Source: Gudongella sp049310905
GTDB taxonomy: Bacteria > Bacillota > Clostridia > Tissierellales > Tissierellaceae
NCBI RefSeq assembly: GCF_049310905.1
Contig: NZ_JBMEMN010000005.1
Location: forward strand, 1 to 64,000
Length of the DNA: 64,000 bases
Direction: 5' to 3'
Shown: positions 8,185 through 16,558 of the stretch, piece by piece
How the letters are laid out: each line of letters opens with the position of its first letter
Numbering within the stretch: position 1 is the first letter of the stretch
Notes under the pieces: generated by a model
Databases searched by the model: none
Told to the model about the DNA's origin: nothing
What the model saw: the letters and a program-made list of their open reading frames with translations, nothing else
Made by a program: the position numbers and the translations under genes

Positions 8185-9105
8185 ATGACAGAGAGTTATG
8201 TATTTTTCAATGGAGAGATTGTGGAGGAAAAGGAAGTAAGCATTAGTATCAGATCCAAGGTGTTCAACTACGGCTTGGGGTGCTTTGAGGGAATAAGGGC
8301 ATACTGGGATGAAGAAAATCAACAGCTGTACGGTTTCAGATTAATGGAACACTACGAAAGACTACTGGAATCTGCAAAGGCACTCTATATGGATATTCCA
8401 TATACAGCTCAGGAGCTTTGCGATATCACTGTTGAGCTGTTGAAGAAAAATGAATTCAAGACTACTACATACATCAGGCCGGTAGTTTACAAGGGATCTG
8501 AGTCACTTACTCCCACTCTTTTTGACGATGACAACAGACTTCTAATGTATTGTCAGCCAATGGGCAACTATTCCGGAAAAACTGAATTGAGGGTTGCTGT
8601 TTCAAGCTGGAGAAGGATCACTGATACAATGATACCTCCAAGAACAAAATCTACAGGAGCATATTTGAATTCAGCACTGGCTTCACTTGAAGTTCTTCAG
8701 AACGGTTATGATGAGGCAATCTTCCTGACCAATGACGGAAAGGTATGCGAGGGACCGGGAGAAAACATATTTCTTGTCAAGAAGGGTAAATTGGTTACAC
8801 CACCTCTTTCAGACGATATACTCGAAGGAATTACAAGGGATACTGTTATGAAACTTGCAGAAGAAGAGCTGGGTATGGAGGTCGTTGAAAGAAGCGTATC
8901 CAGAACAGAGCTCTACAATGCCCAGGAGGTGTTTTTCAGTGGTACTGCAATGGAGGTTACTGCTGTTGTTGAGGTTGACAACAGAAAGGTTGGAGATGGA
9001 CATGAGGGACCTGTTTGCAAGAGGCTTAAGGATATGTTCTTTGGCATTACCACAGGTGGAAATGAAAAGTACAAGGATTATTTGACACCAGTTTATGACA
9101 AATAA
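8185..9105 (+). CDS. ilvE: Branched-chain amino acid aminotransferase
   Basis: IlvE transfers the amino group of glutamate to the 2-oxo acids of Leu, Ile and Val. It is a 306-residue class IV PLP enzyme. The PLP-binding lysine is K155 in RTKSTGAYLNS, and the class IV signature EGPGENIFLVKKGKLVTPP follows at about 191-209. FNYGLGCFEGIRAY near residues 28-41 is typical of the fold. The ATG directly follows the ilvB stop, with GGAGGAG as ribosome binding site. The operon ends here with a hairpin. D-amino acid aminotransferase is a fold relative, but context favours IlvE. Confidence 0.94.
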   Translation: MTESYVFFNGEIVEEKEVSISIRSKVFNYGLGCFEGIRAYWDEENQQLYGFRLMEHYERLLESAKALYMDIPYTAQELCDITVELLKKNEFKTTTYIRPVVYKGSESLTPTLFDDDNRLLMYCQPMGNYSGKTELRVAVSSWRRITDTMIPPRTKSTGAYLNSALASLEVLQNGYDEAIFLTNDGKVCEGPGENIFLVKKGKLVTPPLSDDILEGITRDTVMKLAEEELGMEVVERSVSRTELYNAQEVFFSGTAMEVTAVVEVDNRKVGDGHEGPVCKRLKDMFFGITTGGNEKYKDYLTPVYDK

Positions 9106-9122
9106 CAAATGAAGAGATTATT

Positions 9123-9178
9123 ACTCCCCAAGTGGAAGACAGCTCCAATATGCTGCAATCCTCAAGGGGAGTTTTTAT
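9123..9178 (+). terminator. Terminator after ilvE
   Basis: ACTCCCC (9123-9129) pairs with GGGGAGT (9166-9172), followed by a T-rich run. The loop is long and has smaller pairings inside. Confidence 0.65.
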
Positions 9179-9192
9179 TTCATTAAAAGGAC

Positions 9193-9206
9193 AAAAGTTA
9201 ACTTTT
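9193..9206. promoter_or_regulatory. Perfect 14-bp palindrome upstream of the DUF401 gene
   Basis: AAAAGTTAACTTTT is a perfect palindrome about 70 bases before the next gene. It could be an operator for an unknown regulator; an AT-rich chance palindrome is possible. Confidence 0.25.
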
Positions 9207-9277
9207 TAACATATGGAAAAAGGGTTTACTTATATGATATTATTAGATTAACGAAATATATATAGAGGAGCGGAAAT

Positions 9278-10504
9278 ATGACACAATTACTTGTTACACT
9301 TGCATCATTCGGACTAATTCCATTACTTATCAGTAAAAGATTTAAGCTTAGTCACGCAATACTCGCAGTAACCCTATCCATCAGTATATTTTCCGGGCTT
9401 GGAATTACTATCCTGGGAGAAACTGCTCTTGGTGTTGTGCTGGACAAATATTCAAGAGATACGATCCTTACAGTTGCAATGATAGGGATTCTTGGGAATC
9501 TCCTTAAAAAATATGGAATTCTACAAAGAATAGTTGATTCCTTGCTTGGTTTGATCACAAGCAAAAAGCTGATTATGATGATAATTCCATCCATGATTGG
9601 AATTATGTCGGTCCCTGGAGGAGCGGTTCTGTCAGCTCCATTCATCAATAGTATAGGAGAAGAACTGGATATAATACCTGCCAGAAGAGCAGCAATAAAC
9701 CTAATATACAGACATATTGCCATGTTCCTGTTTCCATTTGTTTCGGTGATGATGTTTGTGAAGGCTGCAATACCGGTGCTGAATATATATAAGGTTATTG
9801 CATTTGGCTTGCCATTTGTTGCAGGAACAGTGATTATCGGTTATATGCTGTTTATGAGAGGCAGGGGAAATGGAGAGAAGCGGGAAAGAGACGTTACCTT
9901 CAAGAAGATTCTTGAACTGGTGGTAATAACTTCACCCATATACATGTCGGTCGTTATAAATGTAATTACAGGATTGCCATTCTTTATTTCCATGGCTGGA
10001 AGTATTGTCATAGTATATTTTCTAAGTGACAAGAAGGATTTCCTTCACAGAGCGGTCAATTCAATTAATTACAATACAATAATTCTGGTAATGGCAATAT
10101 TGATTCTTAAGGATATCATTCTTCAGATGGACGATATGCTTGAGCTGATCAACAATCTTCTTATGAGAAGTCAGGGAGAAATAAGGATTATGTTGATATT
10201 TACACTGGTATCCTTCTTTTTTGGCTATATAACAGGTTATCCTACATCTGCCCTGGCAGTAACATTGCCATTGCTTTCAATGATGGATCTTGGAAACAAT
10301 GCACTTCACATATACACATTCTTCCTCTTGGCGGTTTCCTTTGTGGGATACTTCTATTCACCACTTCATCTGTGTCAGGCATTGACTTTGAATGAAATGA
10401 AAGTTACAACTGTTGAACTGTACAAGGAATATGGACCTTATTTTGCTTTACAGATACTACTCGTGTTTGCAACAACTTTAACATTAATGGCGATATTTGC
10501 TTAA
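9278..10504 (+). CDS. DUF401-family integral membrane transporter
   Basis: A 408-residue, very hydrophobic protein with about 10 to 12 predicted membrane segments spread along its whole length. The pattern, with a conserved SVPGGAVLSAPFI segment near residues 110-122 and GYITGYPTSALAV in the second half, resembles the DUF401 family, a branch of the ion-transporter superfamily whose substrate is unknown. RBS GAGGAG precedes the ATG. It lies just ahead of two 2-hydroxyacid dehydrogenases; only 15 bases separate it from the first, so all three are probably co-transcribed and it may carry a hydroxy or oxo acid. That substrate idea is inference. Confidence 0.75.
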   Translation: MTQLLVTLASFGLIPLLISKRFKLSHAILAVTLSISIFSGLGITILGETALGVVLDKYSRDTILTVAMIGILGNLLKKYGILQRIVDSLLGLITSKKLIMMIIPSMIGIMSVPGGAVLSAPFINSIGEELDIIPARRAAINLIYRHIAMFLFPFVSVMMFVKAAIPVLNIYKVIAFGLPFVAGTVIIGYMLFMRGRGNGEKRERDVTFKKILELVVITSPIYMSVVINVITGLPFFISMAGSIVIVYFLSDKKDFLHRAVNSINYNTIILVMAILILKDIILQMDDMLELINNLLMRSQGEIRIMLIFTLVSFFFGYITGYPTSALAVTLPLLSMMDLGNNALHIYTFFLLAVSFVGYFYSPLHLCQALTLNEMKVTTVELYKEYGPYFALQILLVFATTLTLMAIFA

Positions 10505-10519
10505 TGAAAGGATGATAAT

Positions 10520-11506
10520 ATGGATAAACCAAAGGTATTTATTGCAAATGAAATTCCCAGGGAAGCAGAAGAATATATTGGAGAACATTGTGATTATATA
10601 ATGTGGGATTTCACAAAGAAGAAGACTTTTCAGGAGATAGTGCAACAAATAAAGGATGTGGATGGAATCCTTGAGGTAGGTATGAAAATTGACCATGAGC
10701 TATTAAAGCATGCACCAAAGCTTAAGGTTGCAAGTAATATATCCGTTGGATACAATAATTTCAATATTGAAGATATGAAGGAAATGGGTGTACTTGGTAC
10801 AAACACTCCAGGTGTTTTGGACAATACTGTTGCCGATATTATCTTCGGTCTGATAATTTCTTCCGCAAGAAGAATCGTAGAGTCTGATGCAGACACTAAG
10901 GCTGGAAACTGGGAAAAAGGCCAGATGGACAAGTTTTTCGGAAAAGACGTCCATCATTCAACCCTTGGAATAATTGGCATGGGTAGAATCGGCGAAGCTG
11001 TTGCAAAGAGGGCTTTAGGCTTTGACATGGATATTATCTACTACAACAGGAACAGAAAACCACATGCAGAAGAGAAATTCAAGGCTGAGTATATGGAAAT
11101 GGATAAGGTAATCCAAAATGCAGACTTTCTTGTAGTCATGACACCTCTTAATGATGAGACCCATCATCTGATAGGAGAAAGGGAGCTTCAGCTTATGAAA
11201 AAGGATGCTTTCCTTATTAATGCCTCAAGAGGCCCGGTGGTGGATGAAAAGGCCCTTATAAAAGCTTTGCAGGAAGAATGGATTGCAGGAGCTGGTCTTG
11301 ATGTATACGAAAAGGAGCCTATTGACAAGAAAAACCCTCTTTTAAGCATGAAGAATGTTGTGACATTACCACATATCGGCTCAGGAACTAAAAAGACAAG
11401 AGATGAAATGGGAGTTGTTGCAGCCAAGGCACTCGTTGAGGTTCTTCAGACAGGTGACAGCGAATATATTGTTCCTGAATTAAGAAATGAAAAGAAGGAG
11501 GACTAA
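10520..11506 (+). CDS. D-isomer-specific 2-hydroxyacid dehydrogenase (copy 1)
   Basis: A 328-residue NAD(P)-dependent dehydrogenase that reduces 2-oxo acids or glyoxylate to 2-hydroxy acids. The Rossmann motif GIIGMGRIG is at 150-158 and the catalytic triad can be placed at R237 (NASRGPVVDE), E266 (DVYEKEPI) and H285 (LPHIGSG). The family is closest in pattern to glyoxylate/hydroxypyruvate reductases. Substrate cannot be read from sequence. It forms a tandem pair with the next gene, three bases apart, behind a DUF401 permease and near the branched-chain operon, so reduction of branched-chain or other oxo acids during amino acid fermentation is possible. Confidence 0.88.
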   Translation: MDKPKVFIANEIPREAEEYIGEHCDYIMWDFTKKKTFQEIVQQIKDVDGILEVGMKIDHELLKHAPKLKVASNISVGYNNFNIEDMKEMGVLGTNTPGVLDNTVADIIFGLIISSARRIVESDADTKAGNWEKGQMDKFFGKDVHHSTLGIIGMGRIGEAVAKRALGFDMDIIYYNRNRKPHAEEKFKAEYMEMDKVIQNADFLVVMTPLNDETHHLIGERELQLMKKDAFLINASRGPVVDEKALIKALQEEWIAGAGLDVYEKEPIDKKNPLLSMKNVVTLPHIGSGTKKTRDEMGVVAAKALVEVLQTGDSEYIVPELRNEKKED

Positions 11507-11509
11507 GGA

Positions 11510-12484
11510 ATGCGAAAACCTAAAGTATTGATTGGATATCCAATTAAGGAGGAAATCCAGGACTATGTAAGGGAGCATTGCGATCTGGTCGAGATGGACT
11601 ATTCAAAACCCATTACCTATGATGATATTTACGAGCTTATAGATGAGGTTGAAGGAGCGGTTGTTCTTATTACTCCGATTGATGAAAAGCTTCTTGACAA
11701 GGCAAAAAAGCTGAAGGTGGTAAGCAATATTACAGTGGGATACAACAATTTCAACATTGAAGCAATGAAGAAAGCTGGTGTGGTTGGAACCCATTCACCT
11801 GGAATCCTTGATGATACAGTTGCGGATTTTGTAATGGGGCTGTTGATCTCAACAGCCAGAAGGATTACAGAGCTTAATTCCTTTGTAAAAGAGGGTAATT
11901 GGAAGAAAATTGAGAACAACCACCTTATGGGAAATGATATATCCGGTACTAAAGTTGGAATTATTGGTATGGGAAGAATTGGAGAAGAGGTTGCCAGAAG
12001 GTGCAGTCTAGGATTTAAGATGGATGTTTCATATTACAACAGATCCAGAAAAGAAGAGGCAGAAAAGGAGTATGGAATTTCATACAAGCCGATGAAGGAA
12101 CTACTTAAAGATAGTGACTTTGTGGTTCTCCTTACACCACTAACAGATGAGACCCATCATCTTATGGGGGATGAGGAATTCTCCATGATGAAAAAGAATG
12201 CAATTCTAGTTAATGCATCACGAGGTCCGGTGGTTGATGAAAAGGCTTTGATAAACGCTCTTCAAAAAGAATGGATTGCAGGGGCAGGACTTGATGTTTA
12301 TGAGAAGGAGCCAATAGACCCTGATAATCCATTGCTCCAAATGGACAACGTTGTTCTTTCTCCTCATATTGCAGCGGGAACTCAACGGACATACGATGAC
12401 CTGGCCTGGAATGCCGCCAAGTGTATGGTTAGGATTCTGGAAGGGAAGGAACCTGTGAATGTAATTCCTGAAATGAGAGGATAA
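11510..12484 (+). CDS. D-isomer-specific 2-hydroxyacid dehydrogenase (copy 2)
   Basis: A 324-residue paralogue of the gene just upstream, clearly a tandem duplication: both share SNI-VGYNNFNIE, the GIIGMGRIGE Rossmann motif, NASRGPVVDEKALI and GAGLDVYEKEPID. The end of the protein differs: SPHIAAGTQRTYDDLAWNAA replaces LPHIGSGTKKTRDEMGVVAA. The catalytic Arg, Glu and His are all kept, so both copies look active, perhaps with different substrates. GAAGGAGG precedes the ATG. The two-way terminator at 12490-12521 ends the operon. Confidence 0.88.
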   Translation: MRKPKVLIGYPIKEEIQDYVREHCDLVEMDYSKPITYDDIYELIDEVEGAVVLITPIDEKLLDKAKKLKVVSNITVGYNNFNIEAMKKAGVVGTHSPGILDDTVADFVMGLLISTARRITELNSFVKEGNWKKIENNHLMGNDISGTKVGIIGMGRIGEEVARRCSLGFKMDVSYYNRSRKEEAEKEYGISYKPMKELLKDSDFVVLLTPLTDETHHLMGDEEFSMMKKNAILVNASRGPVVDEKALINALQKEWIAGAGLDVYEKEPIDPDNPLLQMDNVVLSPHIAAGTQRTYDDLAWNAAKCMVRILEGKEPVNVIPEMRG

Positions 12485-12489
12485 TTAAA

Positions 12490-12521
12490 AAAGCCCTGAC
12501 ATTTCAAATGTCAGGGCTTTT
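12490..12521. terminator. Bidirectional terminator between convergent genes
   Basis: A perfect stem AAAGCCCTGACATTT/AAATGTCAGGGCTTT around one base, with A- and T-runs on both sides. It serves the dehydrogenase operon and the nhaC-type gene on the other strand. Confidence 0.9.
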
Positions 12522-12523
12522 TA

Positions 12524-13915
12524 CTACTCTACTTTTGGCTCTACTTTCTTGATGCTGAATCCTGTGAAACCGTAGATAATTGCTACTATCGGGTTAATCA
12601 GGTTCAGGAATGCGTAAGGTGCGTATGCAAGTGGTGATACTAGAAGTACACTTGCCATGTAAGCTCCACAGGTATTCCATGGGATTAGTGCTGAGGTAAG
12701 TGTACCTCCGTCCTCCAATGTTCTTGAAAGAAGTCTTGGCTCAAGTCCCATCTCATCGTAAGCATTTTTGTACATTCTACCAGGTATTACAATTGCAAGA
12801 TACTGATCTGCTGCCAGAATATTTATTGCGATACTAGTAAGTATTGTTGCAGCTACAAGTGAACCGGTGTTGTGAGCAAGCTTCAGTATAGCTGCTGCTA
12901 TTGCTCCAAGCATTCCAGTTCTCTCCATGATACCTCCGAAGGTCATGGCAAGAAGAATTAGTGATACAGTCCACATCATGCCGTCTAGTCCACCACGGTT
13001 AAGAAGATCATCTACCATAGCTACGCCACTGTCGATTTCAAATCCATAGTGTGCAGTGTTGATTATTTCTCCAAGACCTGAGCCTTGGAATACTGCTGCG
13101 AAAAGTCCACCTACTACCGTACCTGCCATAAGTCCTGGAAGTGCAGGAACCTTCATTACTACAAGTGCGATTACTATAATCGGCGGAAGCAATAGAACTG
13201 GTGATATGTAGAAGTTAGCTGCGATTCCATCAAGTATTACGTTGATGTTTGATGTATCAAGCTGACTTCCCGCATATCTAGCTCCGATTATTCCATAAAG
13301 AATTAGAGCTATTGTAAAGCTGGGAATAGTTGTCCAAAACATGTACTTGATATGCTCGAACAGTGTTGAACCTGCCATTGCAGGAGCAAGGTTTGTAGTG
13401 TCTGATAGAGGTGATATCTTGTCTCCGAAATATGCTCCGGATACAACTGCACCTGCTACTATGGCTGCTGGCATTCCAAGTCCCTGACCTACTCCCATAA
13501 GAGCGATACCTACTGTACCTGCTGTTGTCCAGGAACTACCTGTTGCCAATGAAACTATGGCACAGATTACAGCTGTTGCAATAAGGAATATTCCAGGAGA
13601 AAGAATCTGTAGACCGTAATAGATCATTGCCGGTACAGTTCCACTAAGAATCCATGATCCAACTACAGTACCGATAATCATAAGTATCAGTATGGCCTGC
13701 ATTGCCATCTGGATAGTCTCAATTGCTCCTTTCTCAATTTCGCCCCAGGTAAAACCAAGGCTTACTATTCCTACTAATGCTGCAACAATAATTGCTATTA
13801 GTATCGGGATGTGTGCATCGGTACCGAGATAGACGATACCACTAAACAAAGATACTATTAGGACTAAGATAGGTATTAATGCATGACCGATTGTTGCTTG
13901 CTTCTTTGCTTTCAT
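12524..13915 (-). CDS. nhaC: NhaC-family Na+/H+ antiporter
   Basis: A 463-residue membrane protein with about 11 or 12 hydrophobic segments. The pattern GSSWTTAGTVGIALMGVG near residue 130 and GAYFGDKISPLSDTTNLAP near 165-183 is characteristic of NhaC proteins. The family exchanges Na+ for H+, and some members exchange malate/lactate. It is monocistronic. A perfect inverted repeat lies between its likely -10 box and its start codon, suggesting specific transcriptional control. A MleN-type malate-2H+/lactate-Na+ exchanger is an alternative and would fit the nearby hydroxyacid dehydrogenases. Confidence 0.88.
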   Translation of the reverse strand: MKAKKQATIGHALIPILVLIVSLFSGIVYLGTDAHIPILIAIIVAALVGIVSLGFTWGEIEKGAIETIQMAMQAILILMIIGTVVGSWILSGTVPAMIYYGLQILSPGIFLIATAVICAIVSLATGSSWTTAGTVGIALMGVGQGLGMPAAIVAGAVVSGAYFGDKISPLSDTTNLAPAMAGSTLFEHIKYMFWTTIPSFTIALILYGIIGARYAGSQLDTSNINVILDGIAANFYISPVLLLPPIIVIALVVMKVPALPGLMAGTVVGGLFAAVFQGSGLGEIINTAHYGFEIDSGVAMVDDLLNRGGLDGMMWTVSLILLAMTFGGIMERTGMLGAIAAAILKLAHNTGSLVAATILTSIAINILAADQYLAIVIPGRMYKNAYDEMGLEPRLLSRTLEDGGTLTSALIPWNTCGAYMASVLLVSPLAYAPYAFLNLINPIVAIIYGFTGFSIKKVEPKVE

Positions 13916-13948
13916 ATAAACCCCCCTAAAAATTAATATCTGAACACG

Positions 13949-13969
13949 TTTTCACACCCTTTGTGAAAA
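13949..13969. promoter_or_regulatory. Inverted repeat (operator candidate) upstream of the NhaC gene
   Basis: TTTTCACA (13949-13956) and TGTGAAAA (13962-13969) are perfect 8-bp arms with a 5-base spacer. A TATAAT on the minus strand (13982-13987) lies just upstream in the direction of transcription, so the repeat would sit near the transcript start. An operator is the simplest reading. Confidence 0.45.
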
Positions 13970-14071
13970 ACCTACAGATTTATTATAGATTACACTATTT
14001 TAGTATAAATTTCAATCATTTTCTGATTATTCAGATGAAACAAAAAAGGGTATTCAAAGAAAACAACTAGA

Positions 14072-14506
14072 TTACTCGCCCCTGATGCCGCAGTCCTTTA
14101 CAACCATTACGGTTGATTTTGAATGCTGTATGACTTTGTGAGAAACGCTGCCAAGAATAGTCCTTGAAAAAACTCCAAGTCCCCTGCTGCCCATTACTAT
14201 TAGGTCATAATTTCCTTCTTCAGCGGTATCGATTATTTCTTCAGCTACATCCCCAGTTTTATAAATTGTCTCAATCTCACCAGGGTAACCCTTGAAGTCC
14301 TCCTCTGCACTTGCAAGGAGTTGCTTGCTAAGGTCTATCCCATCCCTAACAGCATCAAACTTAAAATCCATATCAAGGTATCGGATGCTGTCAATAATCG
14401 TAAGTATTGTTATGTGGGAATTAAAAGCCTCACCAAGCTCTCTTGCCTTAAGCAGAGCTTTTTTTGAGCAATCGGATCCGTCAATTGGTACAAGAATTTG
14501 TTTCAT
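14072..14506 (-). CDS. Universal stress protein (UspA family), copy 1
   Basis: A 144-residue single Usp domain. It begins with MKQILVPIDGS, the typical first strand and ATP-contacting aspartate, and carries the ATP-binding motif G-2X-G-9X-G-S in GSRGLGVFSRTILGSVS near residues 107-123. The start at 14506 is chosen because GGAGG lies 7 bases upstream and the motif matches the family start; the frame stays open 31 codons further up without a ribosome binding site. A second Usp gene sits on the other side of the M20 gene. Specific function is not predictable. Confidence 0.88.
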   Translation of the reverse strand: MKQILVPIDGSDCSKKALLKARELGEAFNSHITILTIIDSIRYLDMDFKFDAVRDGIDLSKQLLASAEEDFKGYPGEIETIYKTGDVAEEIIDTAEEGNYDLIVMGSRGLGVFSRTILGSVSHKVIQHSKSTVMVVKDCGIRGE

Positions 14507-14695
14507 TGTCACACCTCCAAAAAAATTTGATATTCCATGAATATATACCCCAATAATATACAAATCAATGTCTAAATGTTGCAAATAATTGGTTTTCAAA
14601 CAAAAGTCAATCTCTGGACTATACCTTCCGGACTATATTTGCTATGATGTTATAAATCATTGAATTGTCACATTGTCCTAAAGAAGGAGGCCCAA

Positions 14696-15841
14696 ATGAA
14701 AAAGTTAATTGAAAAATACCATGACCAAGTAATAGCTATAAACGATTTTATGGCTGATAATCCAGAAATCGGTGGTGAGGAATATCTGTCTTCAAAAAAA
14801 ATAGTGGAGCTGCTCGAAAAGAATGGAATACCAGTTGAATATCCATTTTCTGGAATGGATACGGCTTTCAGAGGAGTAATAAACAAAGGGAAGAGTAGAA
14901 AGGCGGCGATTCTTGTTGAATACGACGCACTCAGGGGATTGGGTCATGCCTGTGGTCACTGTGCCAGTGGTTCAGCAAGTATTTTGTCTGCACTCGTTCT
15001 TAATGAGCTTAAAGACCAAATCCCAGCAGAAATTCATATTATCGGAACTCCTGATGAAGAAATGAGAGGCGGAAAGGTTCCCATGGTAAAAAGGGGAGTA
15101 TTTAATGAGATGGATTTTGCAGTTATGATTCATATGAGCAACAAAAATGCTCTTTTCTCAAAGTTTCTAGCCCTTGATGCATACAAATTCACTTTTGAGG
15201 GAAAACCTGCTCATGCTTCAAGTATTCCTTGGGAAGGAAGAAATGCTCTTAACTCAATGAGACTTTTTTTTGATGCCATGGATATGATGAGACAACACTT
15301 AAAGGATGATGTAAGACTTCATGGGTATATTGTCAAGGGAGGAGATGCATCCAATATTGTCCCACACTATACCGAGGCTGAGGTTCTTGTCAGGGCTTCA
15401 AAAAGACCTTATCTGGATGAAATCAGCAAGTGGGTGATGGATTGTGCACAGGCATCAGCACTTGCAACAAGGACATCCTGGTCAGTTGAGGAAATCGGGG
15501 AAAAATACGATGGACTTATCAGGAATATAAGAGGAGAAGCAGTTCTGGAAGATATTTACAAGAACACGGGACTTCAACTTGTTGATACAAGCAATGAGAC
15601 AGGCGGGTCATCTGATATTGGCAATGTGAGCAGCGTATGCCCGGCCTTCCATCCATATCTGGATATTGGCAAGGACCTTAATGCACACACTGTGGAATTT
15701 GCCCAGGCCATGAAAAACAGAAGGACCCACAGGTCCATAGCTCTGGGAGGAGAGATTATTTCCAAGTTTGTACTTGATATATACAATACCCCAGGTGTTC
15801 TGGAGGAAATAGAGGAAGAGTTTAAAAGAAGAAAAGAATAG
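14696..15841 (+). CDS. M20-family amidohydrolase / peptidase
   Basis: A 381-residue protein of the M20 metallopeptidase family, similar in pattern to the AbgB/ACY1-like amidohydrolases. GHACGHCASG near residues 81-90 corresponds to the metal-binding HACGHx segment, GTPDEEMRGG near 115-124 holds the usual acidic residues, and GKPAHASSIPWEGRNA near 167-182 is the dimer-domain signature. In many relatives HACGH is followed by D or N; here it is C. AAGGAGG precedes the ATG at 14696. It probably removes an acyl or aminoacyl group from a small amide. It stands alone between two Usp genes. Confidence 0.82.
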   Translation: MKKLIEKYHDQVIAINDFMADNPEIGGEEYLSSKKIVELLEKNGIPVEYPFSGMDTAFRGVINKGKSRKAAILVEYDALRGLGHACGHCASGSASILSALVLNELKDQIPAEIHIIGTPDEEMRGGKVPMVKRGVFNEMDFAVMIHMSNKNALFSKFLALDAYKFTFEGKPAHASSIPWEGRNALNSMRLFFDAMDMMRQHLKDDVRLHGYIVKGGDASNIVPHYTEAEVLVRASKRPYLDEISKWVMDCAQASALATRTSWSVEEIGEKYDGLIRNIRGEAVLEDIYKNTGLQLVDTSNETGGSSDIGNVSSVCPAFHPYLDIGKDLNAHTVEFAQAMKNRRTHRSIALGGEIISKFVLDIYNTPGVLEEIEEEFKRRKE

Positions 15842-15860
15842 AATGTTAGTCTAGAAATGA

Positions 15861-15884
15861 GAAACCCCTCTGAAGAGGGGTTTC
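15861..15884. terminator. Hairpin between convergent M20 and Usp genes
   Basis: GAAACCCCTC and GAGGGGTTTC form a perfect 10-bp stem with a 4-base loop. The T-run is weak on both sides, so termination efficiency is uncertain. Confidence 0.6.
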
Positions 15885-15894
15885 ATAAGTACTT

Positions 15895-16311
15895 TTACTT
15901 GACAACATGTACAGAACAAGATGCGTGACAAACAACCTTGAGGGAAACTCCTCCAAGCAATACCCGAGTAAGGGCTCCAAGTCCTCTGCTTCCCATAACA
16001 ATAAGATCAAAATTATTTTCTTCAGAAATTGTAATAATTTCATTGGCAATATCGCCTAATCTGTATGTAGACTTGACTCCAAATGGGTAATCTACAAGAG
16101 CCTCAGTTGCCTTTTGAAGCACCTCCTGTCCTGCCTCAATACTTGAGTTGATCATATCCTGTTTGAAGTCTACTGAGATAAATCTCCCGCTATCGATAAC
16201 AGTAACCAATGTTAGCTCAGCTTCGTAGAATCTACCTAATTCTTCGGCTCGTTTCAGTGCTTTCATGGAACATTCAGAACCATCAATGGGAACAAGAATT
16301 TTCTTGGTCAT
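15895..16311 (-). CDS. Universal stress protein (UspA family), copy 2
   Basis: A 138-residue Usp domain, paralogous to the copy at 14072-14506: MTKKILVPIDGSECS against MKQILVPIDGSDCS, and VMGSRGLGALTRVLLGGVS against VMGSRGLGVFSRTILGSVS. The last position of the ATP motif is G rather than S, so nucleotide binding may differ. AAGGAGG precedes the ATG. A 9-bp inverted repeat lies upstream. Role under stress or starvation is inferred from the family only. Confidence 0.87.
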   Translation of the reverse strand: MTKKILVPIDGSECSMKALKRAEELGRFYEAELTLVTVIDSGRFISVDFKQDMINSSIEAGQEVLQKATEALVDYPFGVKSTYRLGDIANEIITISEENNFDLIVMGSRGLGALTRVLLGGVSLKVVCHASCSVHVVK

Positions 16312-16359
16312 TCTTTACGCCTCCTTATAAATCTTTTTTTCAAACCATCGGGACTTCAT

Positions 16360-16388
16360 ATTATATGTTATCTATGTTACCTAACATA
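16360..16388. promoter_or_regulatory. Inverted repeat upstream of the second Usp gene
   Basis: TATATGTTA (16360-16368) and TAACATATA (16380-16388) are perfect 9-bp arms with an 11-base spacer, about 50 bases before the minus-strand start. Possible operator. Confidence 0.3.
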
Positions 16389-16486
16389 TACCCACTAGGA
16401 AGCACTTTAAATGCATGTTAAGTAATTAATTAACGAAATATTGCGATAATAATTTAACATGGCTGCAATGAAGGGTGGAATTTGGT

Positions 16487-16515
16487 TTGTCATTGGAAAT
16501 GAGGGGTATTATAAA
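16487..16515 (+). promoter_or_regulatory. Sigma-A promoter of deoD
   Basis: TTGTCA (16487-16492) and TATAAA (16510-16515) with a 17-base spacer, about 40 bases before the deoD start. Confidence 0.65.
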
Positions 16516-16558
16516 TTGTGAATGCTATAAAAATAACATGATTACAAGGAGTGATAAT

